This document shows, piece after piece, positions 26,640 through 34,852 of a DNA stretch of 64,000 nucleotides. The DNA is from Providencia rettgeri (GTDB lineage Bacteria > Pseudomonadota > Gammaproteobacteria > Enterobacterales > Enterobacteriaceae). The stretch lies in NCBI RefSeq assembly GCF_041075285.1, contig NZ_CP163512.1, positions 3,162,001 to 3,226,000 of the forward strand, written 5' to 3'. Under the pieces are notes generated by a model. The model saw only the letters and a program-made list of their open reading frames with translations. It searched no databases and was not told the DNA's origin. How positions within the stretch are numbered: the stretch's first letter is position 1; the number at the start of each line of letters is the position of its first letter. The translations under genes and the position numbers were made by a program.

Positions 26640-26672
26640 AATTTAGGTTATATTTAAATTATAACCTAAATT
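26640..26672. promoter_or_regulatory. Perfect 13-bp inverted repeat upstream of the module E effector
   Basis: AATTTAGGTTATA (26640-26652), loop TTTAAAT, then TATAACCTAAATT (26660-26672). It lies 5-14 bases before the effector start, where it could be an operator or a 5' UTR hairpin masking the ribosome site. Nothing similar precedes modules B or C. The rest of the gap to 26987 holds nothing recognisable. Confidence 0.55.
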
Positions 26673-26987
26673 AAGAAAAACAACAGTGAGATTCTGGCGA
26701 AACGGTTATATCCTCACAAGCCCCATGGTGTTAAATAATGGTGAGTTTGCCATTCAAAGCAACCTGTTTCCTCCCCTTCTTTCACCGATTTCAGGCCAAT
26801 TTCTTCGTCAATCTGAATGATGTAAAAGACGAATCAATACGACATAGAAACGGCTCTAAATTTTCAGCATAGATATTCAGTTAGTCGTATCTTAAAATCG
26901 CTTCGATGAACGTTAACGTAGATGTATGGCCGGTTTTTACCTACTAATTAGCTCGTTTAACATAAAAGTGACTAGTTGCCCTCAGAA

Positions 26988-27622
26988 TGTAGCTCCAATT
27001 TAGTAATGTCACTTTTTAGCCATTTAGAAATGTCACTTTTTGCGGCATAAAGGAGTAAACCTTTTGCCGCGATAAGGACATTCAAAATGTTGGTGACTAT
27101 GTCAGATAAAGAATTAAATCGGATTAATGTTATTCAGGCAGTTTGTGAGAAACGATTACGGCGGCGTGATGCTGCATTTCAGCTCATTTGACCGATCGTC
27201 AGGTACAAAGGCTTATTAACCGATATCGGAAGTTAGCTATTTCAGTACTGGCTCATGCACAGCGTGGGAAACAAGGTAATCACAGCTTTTCTGATGGTTT
27301 TAAGCTTCGCGTTATGTCTTTACTTCACTAAAATTACAGTGATAAGCACGGTATTTTTCGCGTTAATCTCCCAAACTGTACCCCCCAATTTGGTTCGGTG
27401 CTCCATGATATTGACGTCGAACTGATTTGCGCAGATAGCCCACAATTTAAAGGGACAAACCACAAACATTGGGGGTCTCCTCAGTTTCGGGCTAAAATTT
27501 TACAACAATTCCGTATATGCTTTCGCTGCTGTGAAAAAGATAAAACCACCATTATAGGTTGCAGTACATTACCGCCATATGACTCCCCAAATGATGCCTA
27601 TCGATTATTTACTCAATACTAA
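26988..27622 (+). mobile_element. Degenerate ISNCY-type insertion sequence remnant
   Basis: The 5' end TGTAGCTCCAATTTAGTAAT at 26988 and the following TGTCACTTTTTAGCCATTTA copy the end of the remnant at 16219. The transposase (from ATG 27087) starts MLVTMSDKELNRINVIQAVC, loses frame near 27176 and meets an in-frame stop after KLRVMSLLH. It then jumps to YSDKHGIFRVN by an internal deletion of over 100 codons; both sides carry a YSD coding segment, suggesting deletion between short repeats. The last recognisable frame ends at 27622. No 3' terminal repeat is identified. Confidence 0.75.
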
Positions 27623-27717
27623 CTGATGACTTGAAAAGCCGAAGCCAAGAAGCAAAAAATGGTGGCAAAAACCTGTGTTCCTGACTTAGCAACAGATTTT
27701 CTACTCAAAAGTCACGA

Positions 27718-28872
27718 TTAATGCCGATGCCTGCGCCAGCGGTTAAATATATGCGTTAGATGGCGTAATTCCCCATCACGCAGCATGCCAATAAGCACAC
27801 CAATAACGGTATAGATCACGCCTAACGTCAGCATCATCACGATATCCATCAGAACATCGCTAAATGGTAAGCCCATTTGGTTAAGACTCGCCATGGCATT
27901 TGTTGCCCACGTGGAGGGCAGTGCAGAGGCAATCATTCGCACCCAATCTGGCATAGCTTGCAACGGCCAAATCGTGCCTGACATATAAAACACAGGGGTA
28001 GTAATAAATGCCAGTGTTAAGTAAATCATCTCCACACTGCGCAAACATTCTGTCACCAACTTACCTAGGCCAAGAACCGCTAATAGGAATGGAAAAGTAA
28101 ACAACCAAATCACATACAGTGGTGCTTCTTGTCGATAGCCTAATACCCACGGCCAAAGTGCGAAAAATACGGTAGATAAAAATAACCAAATCGGAAGCAA
28201 GGCTGATAGAGCCCCTAAATAAACCGCTAACGGTGGTTTTCCTTTAGGCGTAGAACGAACGGCAATACTGACTCGCACACAAGCAATCAACAAGGAGTGC
28301 TGTAATAACATCACTAATAAGCCAGGAAAAACAATTGCCGCAAAACTGATCCCGGGGTTATACAAGGGTTCCGTTTCACTGCGAACAGGGGTAATGATCA
28401 CCTTAGCTTGCTCTGGACTATAACCCGCTTTAGTTAATAACTGAGTGTTATAAGCATTGAGCAATGTCTGGTATGCCTTAGAGAGTTCCTGCTGAATTTG
28501 CCCACTCGCCAAGCGGTTTGTCGCGTCCCCATATACAGGTACGGTAATATTTTTACCACTTAATAAATGCTGCTGGAAATCCGTTGGGACGATGATGATC
28601 GCAAATAGCTTTCGTGCAATCATATCTTGCCGAGCTTGGGCAAGATTATCGTAACTGTGTAACTGTACTTTAGGAGTCGCATCTAAATCACGGATCAGCT
28701 CGCGGCTCGCGGTACTATGATCCATGTCAATCACAGCGACGGGCAAGTCCCATAATACCGGCCTCGCATATACCAAGCTCATCACACATAGTGACACCAA
28801 AAGGAGCAGCCACATGGGCTTTTCCAACATCCCAAGCAACACCTTGCGGAAGGTCGCAAAATACACAGTCAT
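27718..28872 (-). CDS. ABC-2 type transporter permease (second of pair)
   Basis: 384 residues. One N-terminal membrane helix, a large extracytoplasmic domain (residues about 40-170, with VAVIDMDHSTASRELIRDLDA) and a C-terminal block of membrane helices (about 175-370). This is the ABC2_membrane_3/YhhJ-YbhR-like layout. Its start shares a base with the stop of the preceding permease (TAATG), implying coupled translation. The substrate is unknown; with HlyD it suggests efflux across both membranes. No ATPase gene is in this operon. Confidence 0.8.
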   Translation of the reverse strand: MTVYFATFRKVLLGMLEKPMWLLLLVSLCVMSLVYARPVLWDLPVAVIDMDHSTASRELIRDLDATPKVQLHSYDNLAQARQDMIARKLFAIIIVPTDFQQHLLSGKNITVPVYGDATNRLASGQIQQELSKAYQTLLNAYNTQLLTKAGYSPEQAKVIITPVRSETEPLYNPGISFAAIVFPGLLVMLLQHSLLIACVRVSIAVRSTPKGKPPLAVYLGALSALLPIWLFLSTVFFALWPWVLGYRQEAPLYVIWLFTFPFLLAVLGLGKLVTECLRSVEMIYLTLAFITTPVFYMSGTIWPLQAMPDWVRMIASALPSTWATNAMASLNQMGLPFSDVLMDIVMMLTLGVIYTVIGVLIGMLRDGELRHLTHIFNRWRRHRH

Positions 28873-30017
28873 TATGCAGCGCCTCCTTGGGTTTCTAATC
28901 GTTTCACTAAGCGCTTACGCACTAAGAAAGCGGTAACAACAGGGTAAATGAGTAAAAATAAGCAGACCTCGACTATCCGCCCAAATGAAATTTCCCGTAA
29001 GAAAATATCGAACATCGCATTAAGCGTATGGGTTAGCGGTTCAATATTGGAAATAATCCGCGCAGGTAAAATCATCGCTAATTCAGGCACCGCCATCCCC
29101 GAGAAAGCTAATGCAATACTCACTAGCATCCCAATTAAGCTATAAGCCATGATGGCACTGGAGGTAAAACTAAATAGCAACAACCCAATACTTTGTGCCG
29201 CTATCACATAAAAGAACCCCACCACAATCATATACACCGGGTTCCCGATCACTTTAGCATCAAAAATTGTGACCAGTGCAGCGAGTTCAACCGCTAATAA
29301 TGTACTGAAAAATAAGGTATAAGGTGCCATTTTGCCTAACAACGCTGTCGCAAAAGGTTTAACACTCTGCAACGTTGTACCACGAGACATCGTGTAGATT
29401 GTCGCTGTCACCACAAACAGTTGGAGCATATGAATAGTCGCAGCAAACTGTTGATAATAAATATAGCTGCCACTTGGATTAAATAAGCTGTCATAGGAAA
29501 GGGTTACTTGCGCTAAAGGCGGCAAGGCTTTTCCCATCGATGTCGCCATTTCTTGGCGGTATTTCCCATTCAGTTCTGCCACCAGCCCGCTAAAGTCCTG
29601 AATAGCATAGCTTCCAGATGCATAAAATAACGCATTATAATACATCCGCAACTCAGGCTGACGACCACGCAGGACATCCTCTTCAAAATTATGAGGAATA
29701 TACAAAAGCGCATAATCTTTTGAACTTCCTAATCTTTTCAATGAAGTGTTGAGGTTATCATCCACCGTTTTGACATCTGCATGAGGACCCGCATTTAAGT
29801 CACGAATAATTTGCCGAGACACTGGACTATGATTGTCATCCACCACCGAAACAGGCAGATCCATCAAGGTTCCCTCTGAAAAGTTAGCGCTAACTAACGT
29901 AAACAACATCAGCGGGAACAACCAACTTAACCAGTGAAAAACAGGGCTACGGACAGCCATTTGCGTTTCGCGGCTAAAAGCGTGTTCAAAGCCGTGCCAA
30001 GCGAACTTAAGTTTCAT
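28872..30017 (-). CDS. ABC-2 type transporter permease (first of pair)
   Basis: 381 residues from the ATG at 30017, chosen because it lies just after the HlyD stop with a GGTG site; an in-frame upstream start (30053) would overlap HlyD. It has the same architecture as its neighbour: N-terminal helix, large soluble loop (LPVSVVDDNHSPVSRQIIRDL) and a C-terminal helical bundle. The two probably form a heterodimeric pore. The substrate is unknown. Confidence 0.8.
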   Translation of the reverse strand: MKLKFAWHGFEHAFSRETQMAVRSPVFHWLSWLFPLMLFTLVSANFSEGTLMDLPVSVVDDNHSPVSRQIIRDLNAGPHADVKTVDDNLNTSLKRLGSSKDYALLYIPHNFEEDVLRGRQPELRMYYNALFYASGSYAIQDFSGLVAELNGKYRQEMATSMGKALPPLAQVTLSYDSLFNPSGSYIYYQQFAATIHMLQLFVVTATIYTMSRGTTLQSVKPFATALLGKMAPYTLFFSTLLAVELAALVTIFDAKVIGNPVYMIVVGFFYVIAAQSIGLLLFSFTSSAIMAYSLIGMLVSIALAFSGMAVPELAMILPARIISNIEPLTHTLNAMFDIFLREISFGRIVEVCLFLLIYPVVTAFLVRKRLVKRLETQGGAA

Positions 30018-30027
30018 GGCAACACCT

Positions 30028-30999
30028 TTATTTATCCCAGTGCCATAACACACTCATACCGGGCCTTAACCCCTCGATTGGCTCCACTGGATACAAACGA
30101 ATTTCAAAGGTTTTTAAGTCAAAATCCCCTGTAGCACGAGTCGCACGCTTCGTTGCATAATCACCTTTTGGTGCGATATAACGAATTTCTGCCTCAACCA
30201 TTTTGTTACCTAAAGCAGGGACATCCAACTGAACTTTATCGCCTTTTTTCACATCCACTAGGATATCTTCACGCAGGTTATAGATAAAATATGCTTGTGG
30301 TAGACGGATCAGCGACACTAGAGGGCTACCCGCATTAAATAACTCACCGATTTCTGCTGGGATTGGACCAACCTCACCATCGACAGGCGCTTTGACCTGT
30401 AAATCATCAATTTGTACTTGGATTTCAGCGAGTTTTTTCTCTGCTTGTTGTAAAGCCGCTTCATATTGGTGACGCTGCTCAATACGGTCACCTTGCTCGC
30501 CTTCATCTAAACGCGCTTTAGCTCCTTGTACTTGTGCGAACGCAACATCTTTAGCTTTACGTGCATTATCCAACTCATTTGCGGAAACATAGCCTTTGCT
30601 TTTTAAATTGCTTAAACGCGCATATTCACGGGACGCATTTTGGTACTGTGAATTAGCTTGAGCTAACGACGCTTGTAAGTCACGAATAGTTTCTGCTCTT
30701 GTTCCATTTAGTGATTGGTCGAGTTGTGCTTTCGCTTGGTCTCTCGCTGCCTTAGTGGCTTCGTACTGCGCTTGTAACTCAGGGCTTTCAAGCGTCAATA
30801 ATAATTGCCCCTGTTTGACATCATCTCCTCGCTCTACGTGCCGTTGCACCACACGACCTTTGGCTTTCGAAGTGACAATCACTTCAGGTGCATCCACCTC
30901 ACCCTGTAGCAATAGATATTGATTATGGGAATGGAACAGTGCCGCTGCTGCGATTAAGATAAGCATCAGCAAAATCAGTGCTATTGTTCTTTTTTTCAT
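30028..30999 (-). CDS. HlyD-family membrane fusion protein
   Basis: 323 residues. An N-terminal membrane anchor (TIALILLMLILIAAAALF) is followed by the lipoyl-like half VTSKAKGRVVQRHVERGDDV. A long alpha-helical coiled hairpin spans about residues 85-200 (ESPELQAQYEATKAARDQAK onward). The other lipoyl half (VKAPVDGEVGPIPAEIGELF) and a beta-barrel end LRPGMSVLWHW. It would link the two permeases to an outer-membrane channel such as TolC. First gene of a three-gene operon; no ATPase or outer-membrane gene is present. Confidence 0.88.
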   Translation of the reverse strand: MKKRTIALILLMLILIAAAALFHSHNQYLLLQGEVDAPEVIVTSKAKGRVVQRHVERGDDVKQGQLLLTLESPELQAQYEATKAARDQAKAQLDQSLNGTRAETIRDLQASLAQANSQYQNASREYARLSNLKSKGYVSANELDNARKAKDVAFAQVQGAKARLDEGEQGDRIEQRHQYEAALQQAEKKLAEIQVQIDDLQVKAPVDGEVGPIPAEIGELFNAGSPLVSLIRLPQAYFIYNLREDILVDVKKGDKVQLDVPALGNKMVEAEIRYIAPKGDYATKRATRATGDFDLKTFEIRLYPVEPIEGLRPGMSVLWHWDK

Positions 31000-31279
31000 T
31001 ATTTATGCAAACCTTAAATAATAACGGAGGAAACTATTATCCCTAGAGTATGACAAGAAAATTAAGTACAGCGTTAATAAATTCGTGCGCAAGATCACGA
31101 AAAGGCAGGCCATCGTTTAATATTGAATCGATTTTTTCCTTATGTCAAATAATGATGGAATTGCTTAATTTAAATGTCGATTACTTAACCAATGACTTAC
31201 GATATAATCACTCACCAAATAAAGACCAAAATAGATTACAAGAGTAAATAACTCCACCCCAAAATAAGAATCCCACAAC
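31000..31279. other. Intergenic region between the hlyD-type gene and the ERIC array
   Basis: No convincing gene. It must hold the promoter of the efflux operon (minus strand) and possibly that of btsSR. Confidence 0.4.
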
Positions 31280-31822
31280 GTGATCGCGACGAGCCATGCT
31301 CTAAATAGTTCGCATTGTGGTTAGGCAACAAAGAATCGAGACCTTAGGAGCATACCTGAGTATGTGACTAGGGCGAGATGACGCAGTCAACACCCCACAA
31401 TGGGTAATACGATGAGCCATGTTCTATACCATAATGAAGCATGCTCTAAATAGTTCGCATTGTGGCTAGGCGACAAAGAAACGAGACCTTAGGAGCATAC
31501 CTGAGTATGTGACTAGGGCGAGATGACGCAGTCAACACCCCCACAATGTGAAATATGACGAGCCATGCTCTAAATAGTTCGCATTGTGGCTAGGCGACAA
31601 AGAAACGAGACCCTAGGAGCATACTTGAGTATGTGACTAGGGCGAGATGACGCAGTCAACACCCCCACAATGTGAAATATGACGAGCCATGCTCTAAATA
31701 GTTCGCATTGTGGCTAGGCGACAAAGAAACGAGACCCTAGGAGCATACTTGAGTATGTGACTAGGGCGAGATGACGCAGTCAACACCCCCACAATGTGAA
31801 ATATGACGAGCATGGGATGAGC
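31280..31822 (+). repeat. Four tandem ERIC-like repeats upstream of btsS
   Basis: The segment starting ATGCTCTAAATAGTTCGCAT begins at 31296, 31441, 31565 and 31689. The last two periods are exactly 124 bases; the first is 145 because of a 21-base insertion. Each copy contains the ERIC core, CCTAGGAGCATACTTGAGTA followed by TGTGACTAGGGCGAG, equivalent to the classic ERIC inverted repeat around a central dyad. Copies 3 and 4 are nearly identical, so amplification is recent. The array ends a few bases before the btsS start. Confidence 0.8.
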
Positions 31823-33508
31823 ATGTACGAATTTGACTTAATATTACTCCTACTCCAGCAAATGTGCGTCTACCTAGTAATCGCATGGGCACTCAGTCGC
31901 ACCCCGCTCGTCATTCCTTTGTTAAAAGTCACCATCCGCTTACCTCATAAGGTGATGTGCTACCTGATTTTCTCGGTTTTTTGCATTATCGGTACTTATT
32001 TTGGCTTACATATCAATGATTCCATTGCTAATACCCGTGCTATTGGCGCGGTATTAGGTGGGCTACTTGGCGGTCCTGTAGTAGGGTTTGCTGTCGGTTT
32101 TACTGGCGGGATCCACCGTTACTCATTAGGGGGAATGAGCGCATTTGCCTGCATGGTTTCAACCATCGTGGAAGGGCTGATTGGTGGGTTGGTGCATCGT
32201 TACTATATGAAACGCGGCGAAATAAATAAAATTTTTAACCCTGTGACCGCGAGTTGTGCGACTTTTGTCGCTGAGCTCCTTCAGATGTTAATTATTCTAT
32301 TACTCGCCCGTCCTTTCGACGAAGCGGTAGAGCTAGTAAGAAGTATTGTCGCACCGATGTTAGTTGCAAATACCATTGGTGCCGCCATGTTTATTCGTAT
32401 TTTACTCGACCGCCGGGCAATTGTTGAAAAATACACCACCGCATTTTCGGCACAAGCCCTTAAAATCGCCTTAACCACTGAAGGCATCTTGCGTAAGGGT
32501 TTTAATGCGGATAACAGTATGAAAGTGGCCAAAATTATTTACCAAGAGCTTGAAATTGGTGCGGTTGCCATTACAGATCGGGAAAAAATACTTGCCTTTA
32601 TTGGTATCGGAGCAGATCATCACCGCCCCGGCACACCTATTTCATCAAGCCAATCAAGACAAGCCATTGATAATAATGAAGTTGTTTATGCTGATGGCAA
32701 TGAAACGCCGTATAAGTGCTCCCTGTGCCCGACCTGCAAACTCGGCTCTGCCCTTGTCATCCCTTTACGGGGTGAGAATGACCGTGTGATCGGTACGATA
32801 AAACTCTATGAAGCCAAAAATAGCCTATTTAGCTCGATAAACCGCACGTTAGGTGAAGGTATTGCGAGTTTATTTTCAGCTCAAATCTTAGCGGGGCAAT
32901 ATGAGCGCAATAAACAGTCGCTGTTGCAGTCGGAAGTGAAGTTGCTCCATGCGCAAGTGAATCCCCACTTTTTATTTAACGTGTTAAATACGTTACAGGC
33001 CGTGATCCGTAAAGATAGCCAACAAGCCGGGCAATTGGTTCAGTATATTTCAACCTTTTTCCGTAATAACCTCAAACGTCCCGAGCAAAACGCCACTTTG
33101 GGGGAAGAAATCGAACATATCAATGCTTATTTACAAATAGAAAAAGCACGCTTCCAAGATAGTTTGCAAATTCATATTGAAATCCCAGAAGAAGTCAAAC
33201 ACGTCGAATTGCCCGCATTTACCTTGCAACCCCTTGTTGAGAATGCAATTAAACATGGCACCTCACAGTTATTAGAGACCGGATATATTACAATACGCAG
33301 TTATATCCGCAGTGAGCATGTGTATATCGAAATAGAAGATAACGCTGGGTTATATAAACCCGCAAAACAAAGTGATGGCCTTGGGATGGGCTTGGTCGAT
33401 AAACGCTTGCGCTTAAAATATGGCGAACAATATGGCATTAGTGTCGAACACGAGCCAGAAAAATATACCCGAATGAAAATTTGTCTGCCATATTTGGCGG
33501 CTTCCTAA
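31823..33508 (+). CDS. btsS: Sensor histidine kinase BtsS (pyruvate sensing)
   Basis: 561 residues from the ATG at 31823, exactly the E. coli BtsS length; an in-frame GTG at 31796 lies inside the ERIC repeat and would add nine residues with no homology. The 5TMR-LYT membrane sensor occupies residues about 1-200, followed by a GAF domain with cysteines (CSLCPTCKLGS). A LytS-type kinase core carries its phospho-His in LLHAQVNPHFLFNVLNTLQA, and an HATPase domain ends the protein. In E. coli it senses pyruvate with high affinity and phosphorylates BtsR. btsR starts 18 bases after the stop. Confidence 0.95.
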   Translation: MYEFDLILLLLQQMCVYLVIAWALSRTPLVIPLLKVTIRLPHKVMCYLIFSVFCIIGTYFGLHINDSIANTRAIGAVLGGLLGGPVVGFAVGFTGGIHRYSLGGMSAFACMVSTIVEGLIGGLVHRYYMKRGEINKIFNPVTASCATFVAELLQMLIILLLARPFDEAVELVRSIVAPMLVANTIGAAMFIRILLDRRAIVEKYTTAFSAQALKIALTTEGILRKGFNADNSMKVAKIIYQELEIGAVAITDREKILAFIGIGADHHRPGTPISSSQSRQAIDNNEVVYADGNETPYKCSLCPTCKLGSALVIPLRGENDRVIGTIKLYEAKNSLFSSINRTLGEGIASLFSAQILAGQYERNKQSLLQSEVKLLHAQVNPHFLFNVLNTLQAVIRKDSQQAGQLVQYISTFFRNNLKRPEQNATLGEEIEHINAYLQIEKARFQDSLQIHIEIPEEVKHVELPAFTLQPLVENAIKHGTSQLLETGYITIRSYIRSEHVYIEIEDNAGLYKPAKQSDGLGMGLVDKRLRLKYGEQYGISVEHEPEKYTRMKICLPYLAAS

Positions 33509-33526
33509 TAATGATAATGTAACCCT

Positions 33527-34243
33527 ATGAATGTATTAATTGTTGATGATGAACCCCTTGCACGGGAAAACGTCCGTTGCTTGCTTGAAGAACACGATGA
33601 TATTGAAATCATTGGCGAATGCGCTAACGCCATTGAAGCGATTGGCATTATTCATAAAAAAAAGCCTGATGTGGTCTTTCTTGATATCCAAATGCCACGT
33701 CTAACCGGCTTAGAAATGGTGCGCATGCTTGATCCCGAAGACCGCCCTTATATTGTATTTCTGACTGCCTTCAATGAATTTGCTATCCAAGCGTTTGAAG
33801 AACATGCTTTTGATTACCTGTTAAAGCCCCTTGAATCTGAACGACTCGAAAAAACGTTAAATCGCCTACGCCAAGGCACACAAAAACAGAACCTTGAGCT
33901 TCTAAGCAACAATGAGCCGCTGAAATTTATCCCCTGTACAGGTCATAGTCGGATTTATTTAATGAAGCTTGATGAAGTTTTATACGTGACATCCCGTATG
34001 AGTGGTGTGTATGTGATGAGTACACAAGGGCAGGAAGGTTTTACAGAACTCACTTTACGAACCTTAGAAACTCGTACACCTTTAGTGCGCTGCCATCGCC
34101 AATATTTGGTCAATATGACTCAATTAAACGAAATCTTGTTTGGCGACGGAGGACAAGCCGAACTGGTACTCAGTTCCGGTGAGCATATACCTGTCAGCCG
34201 CCGTTACCTCAAACCGCTAAAAGAGGCATTGGGGTTAGTTTAA
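33527..34243 (+). CDS. btsR: LytTR response regulator BtsR
   Basis: 238 residues. An N-terminal receiver domain has DDE at residues 6-8 and the phospho-acceptor Asp in [10 protein letters not shown] near residue 54. The C-terminal LytTR DNA-binding domain (about residues 135-238) ends [18 protein letters not shown]. In E. coli the phosphorylated protein activates the pyruvate transporter gene btsT. Operon partner of btsS. Confidence 0.95.
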   Translation: MNVLIVDDEPLARENVRCLLEEHDDIEIIGECANAIEAIGIIHKKKPDVVFLDIQMPRLTGLEMVRMLDPEDRPYIVFLTAFNEFAIQAFEEHAFDYLLKPLESERLEKTLNRLRQGTQKQNLELLSNNEPLKFIPCTGHSRIYLMKLDEVLYVTSRMSGVYVMSTQGQEGFTELTLRTLETRTPLVRCHRQYLVNMTQLNEILFGDGGQAELVLSSGEHIPVSRRYLKPLKEALGLV

Positions 34244-34401
34244 GTGTTTTTTCAACCTCTCACACATGAACTTAGCGTGTAAATTAATAATAAATTGGTA
34301 CAGCAAGCCGATTTTTCCATAGTCAGAAACATACGCTCAAAAAACACACAATAGGTTATTCGGTATTTCCCATTGTGTGCTCACCATTTATAGTGACAAA
34401 A

Positions 34402-34663
34402 TATGTCTAATACAATGTCGCAAAAAGCAGCACGTGAAGGCCTTGGTAACCCAGAACTGTTTAATGGGGGGACAAAAAATGGGCAATCTGAGTTTTTATC
34501 CAAACAAGTGAAGAACGTGAAATAGAGTTAAAAGAAAGGGAAAGAGAGCGCCAAGCAAATGCGCTGCTAAAATTGGTGATGGCAGCAAAAGATAATGTTA
34601 AAAATAAAACAACTTCGTCTCCTGAAAAAGCACTAGAAAAATTACGTGCAGTAAGAAAATAAT
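34402..34663 (+). pseudogene. Small decayed gene with a charged coiled-coil-like C-terminus
   Basis: An ATG at 34402 opens 40 codons (MSNTMSQKAAREGLGNPELF onward) ending at a TAG. In a shifted frame the same stretch continues as a highly charged segment (EEREIELKEREREROANALL-like, rich in Glu, Arg and Lys) that ends KALEKLRAVRK at 34663. The pattern suggests one protein of about 85 residues broken by a frameshift near 34505. I do not recognise the family. Confidence 0.4.
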
Positions 34664-34674
34664 AAACGGAAATT

Positions 34675-34773
34675 GTGGTGGAACAACCATATGTGGTCAC
34701 CCTGACAGAAACTGCATTATGGTCACTACAGGATGTAGATAAAACGCATTATCGCTACTATCTACTTAGGTGA
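34675..34773 (+). pseudogene. Short fragment, possible toxin remnant
   Basis: After GTGGTG a frame of about 32 codons reads EQPYVVTLTETALWSLQDVD and ends at 34773. The start vaguely resembles the first strand and helix of RelE/ParE toxins, and it follows a small charged reading frame that could be an antitoxin relic. There is no support beyond that resemblance. Confidence 0.25.
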
Positions 34774-34786
34774 GAATGATTAATAA

Positions 34787-34815
34787 AAACCCGCATTTCC
34801 AAGAAATGCGGGTTT
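34787..34815 (-). terminator. Terminator of deaD
   Basis: AAACCCGCATTTC and GAAATGCGGGTTT form a 13-bp stem with a 3-base loop, 38 bases after the deaD stop. Confidence 0.85.
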
Positions 34816-34852
34816 CATTTTATTAGGAATTAAATTCCCTAAAACCTAGCTA

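Noticed and set aside
31050..31247. Possible 65-residue gene upstream of the ERIC array
   Set aside because: No ribosome site, no recognisable domain and base use like the surrounding intergenic DNA.
31796..31822. N-terminal extension of BtsS from the GTG in the ERIC repeat
   Set aside because: The nine extra residues have no counterpart in E. coli BtsS, and the ATG at 31823 gives exactly the family length.
31280..31822. CRISPR array
   Set aside because: The repeats are contiguous copies of about 124 bases with ERIC core features and no short spacers or cas genes.
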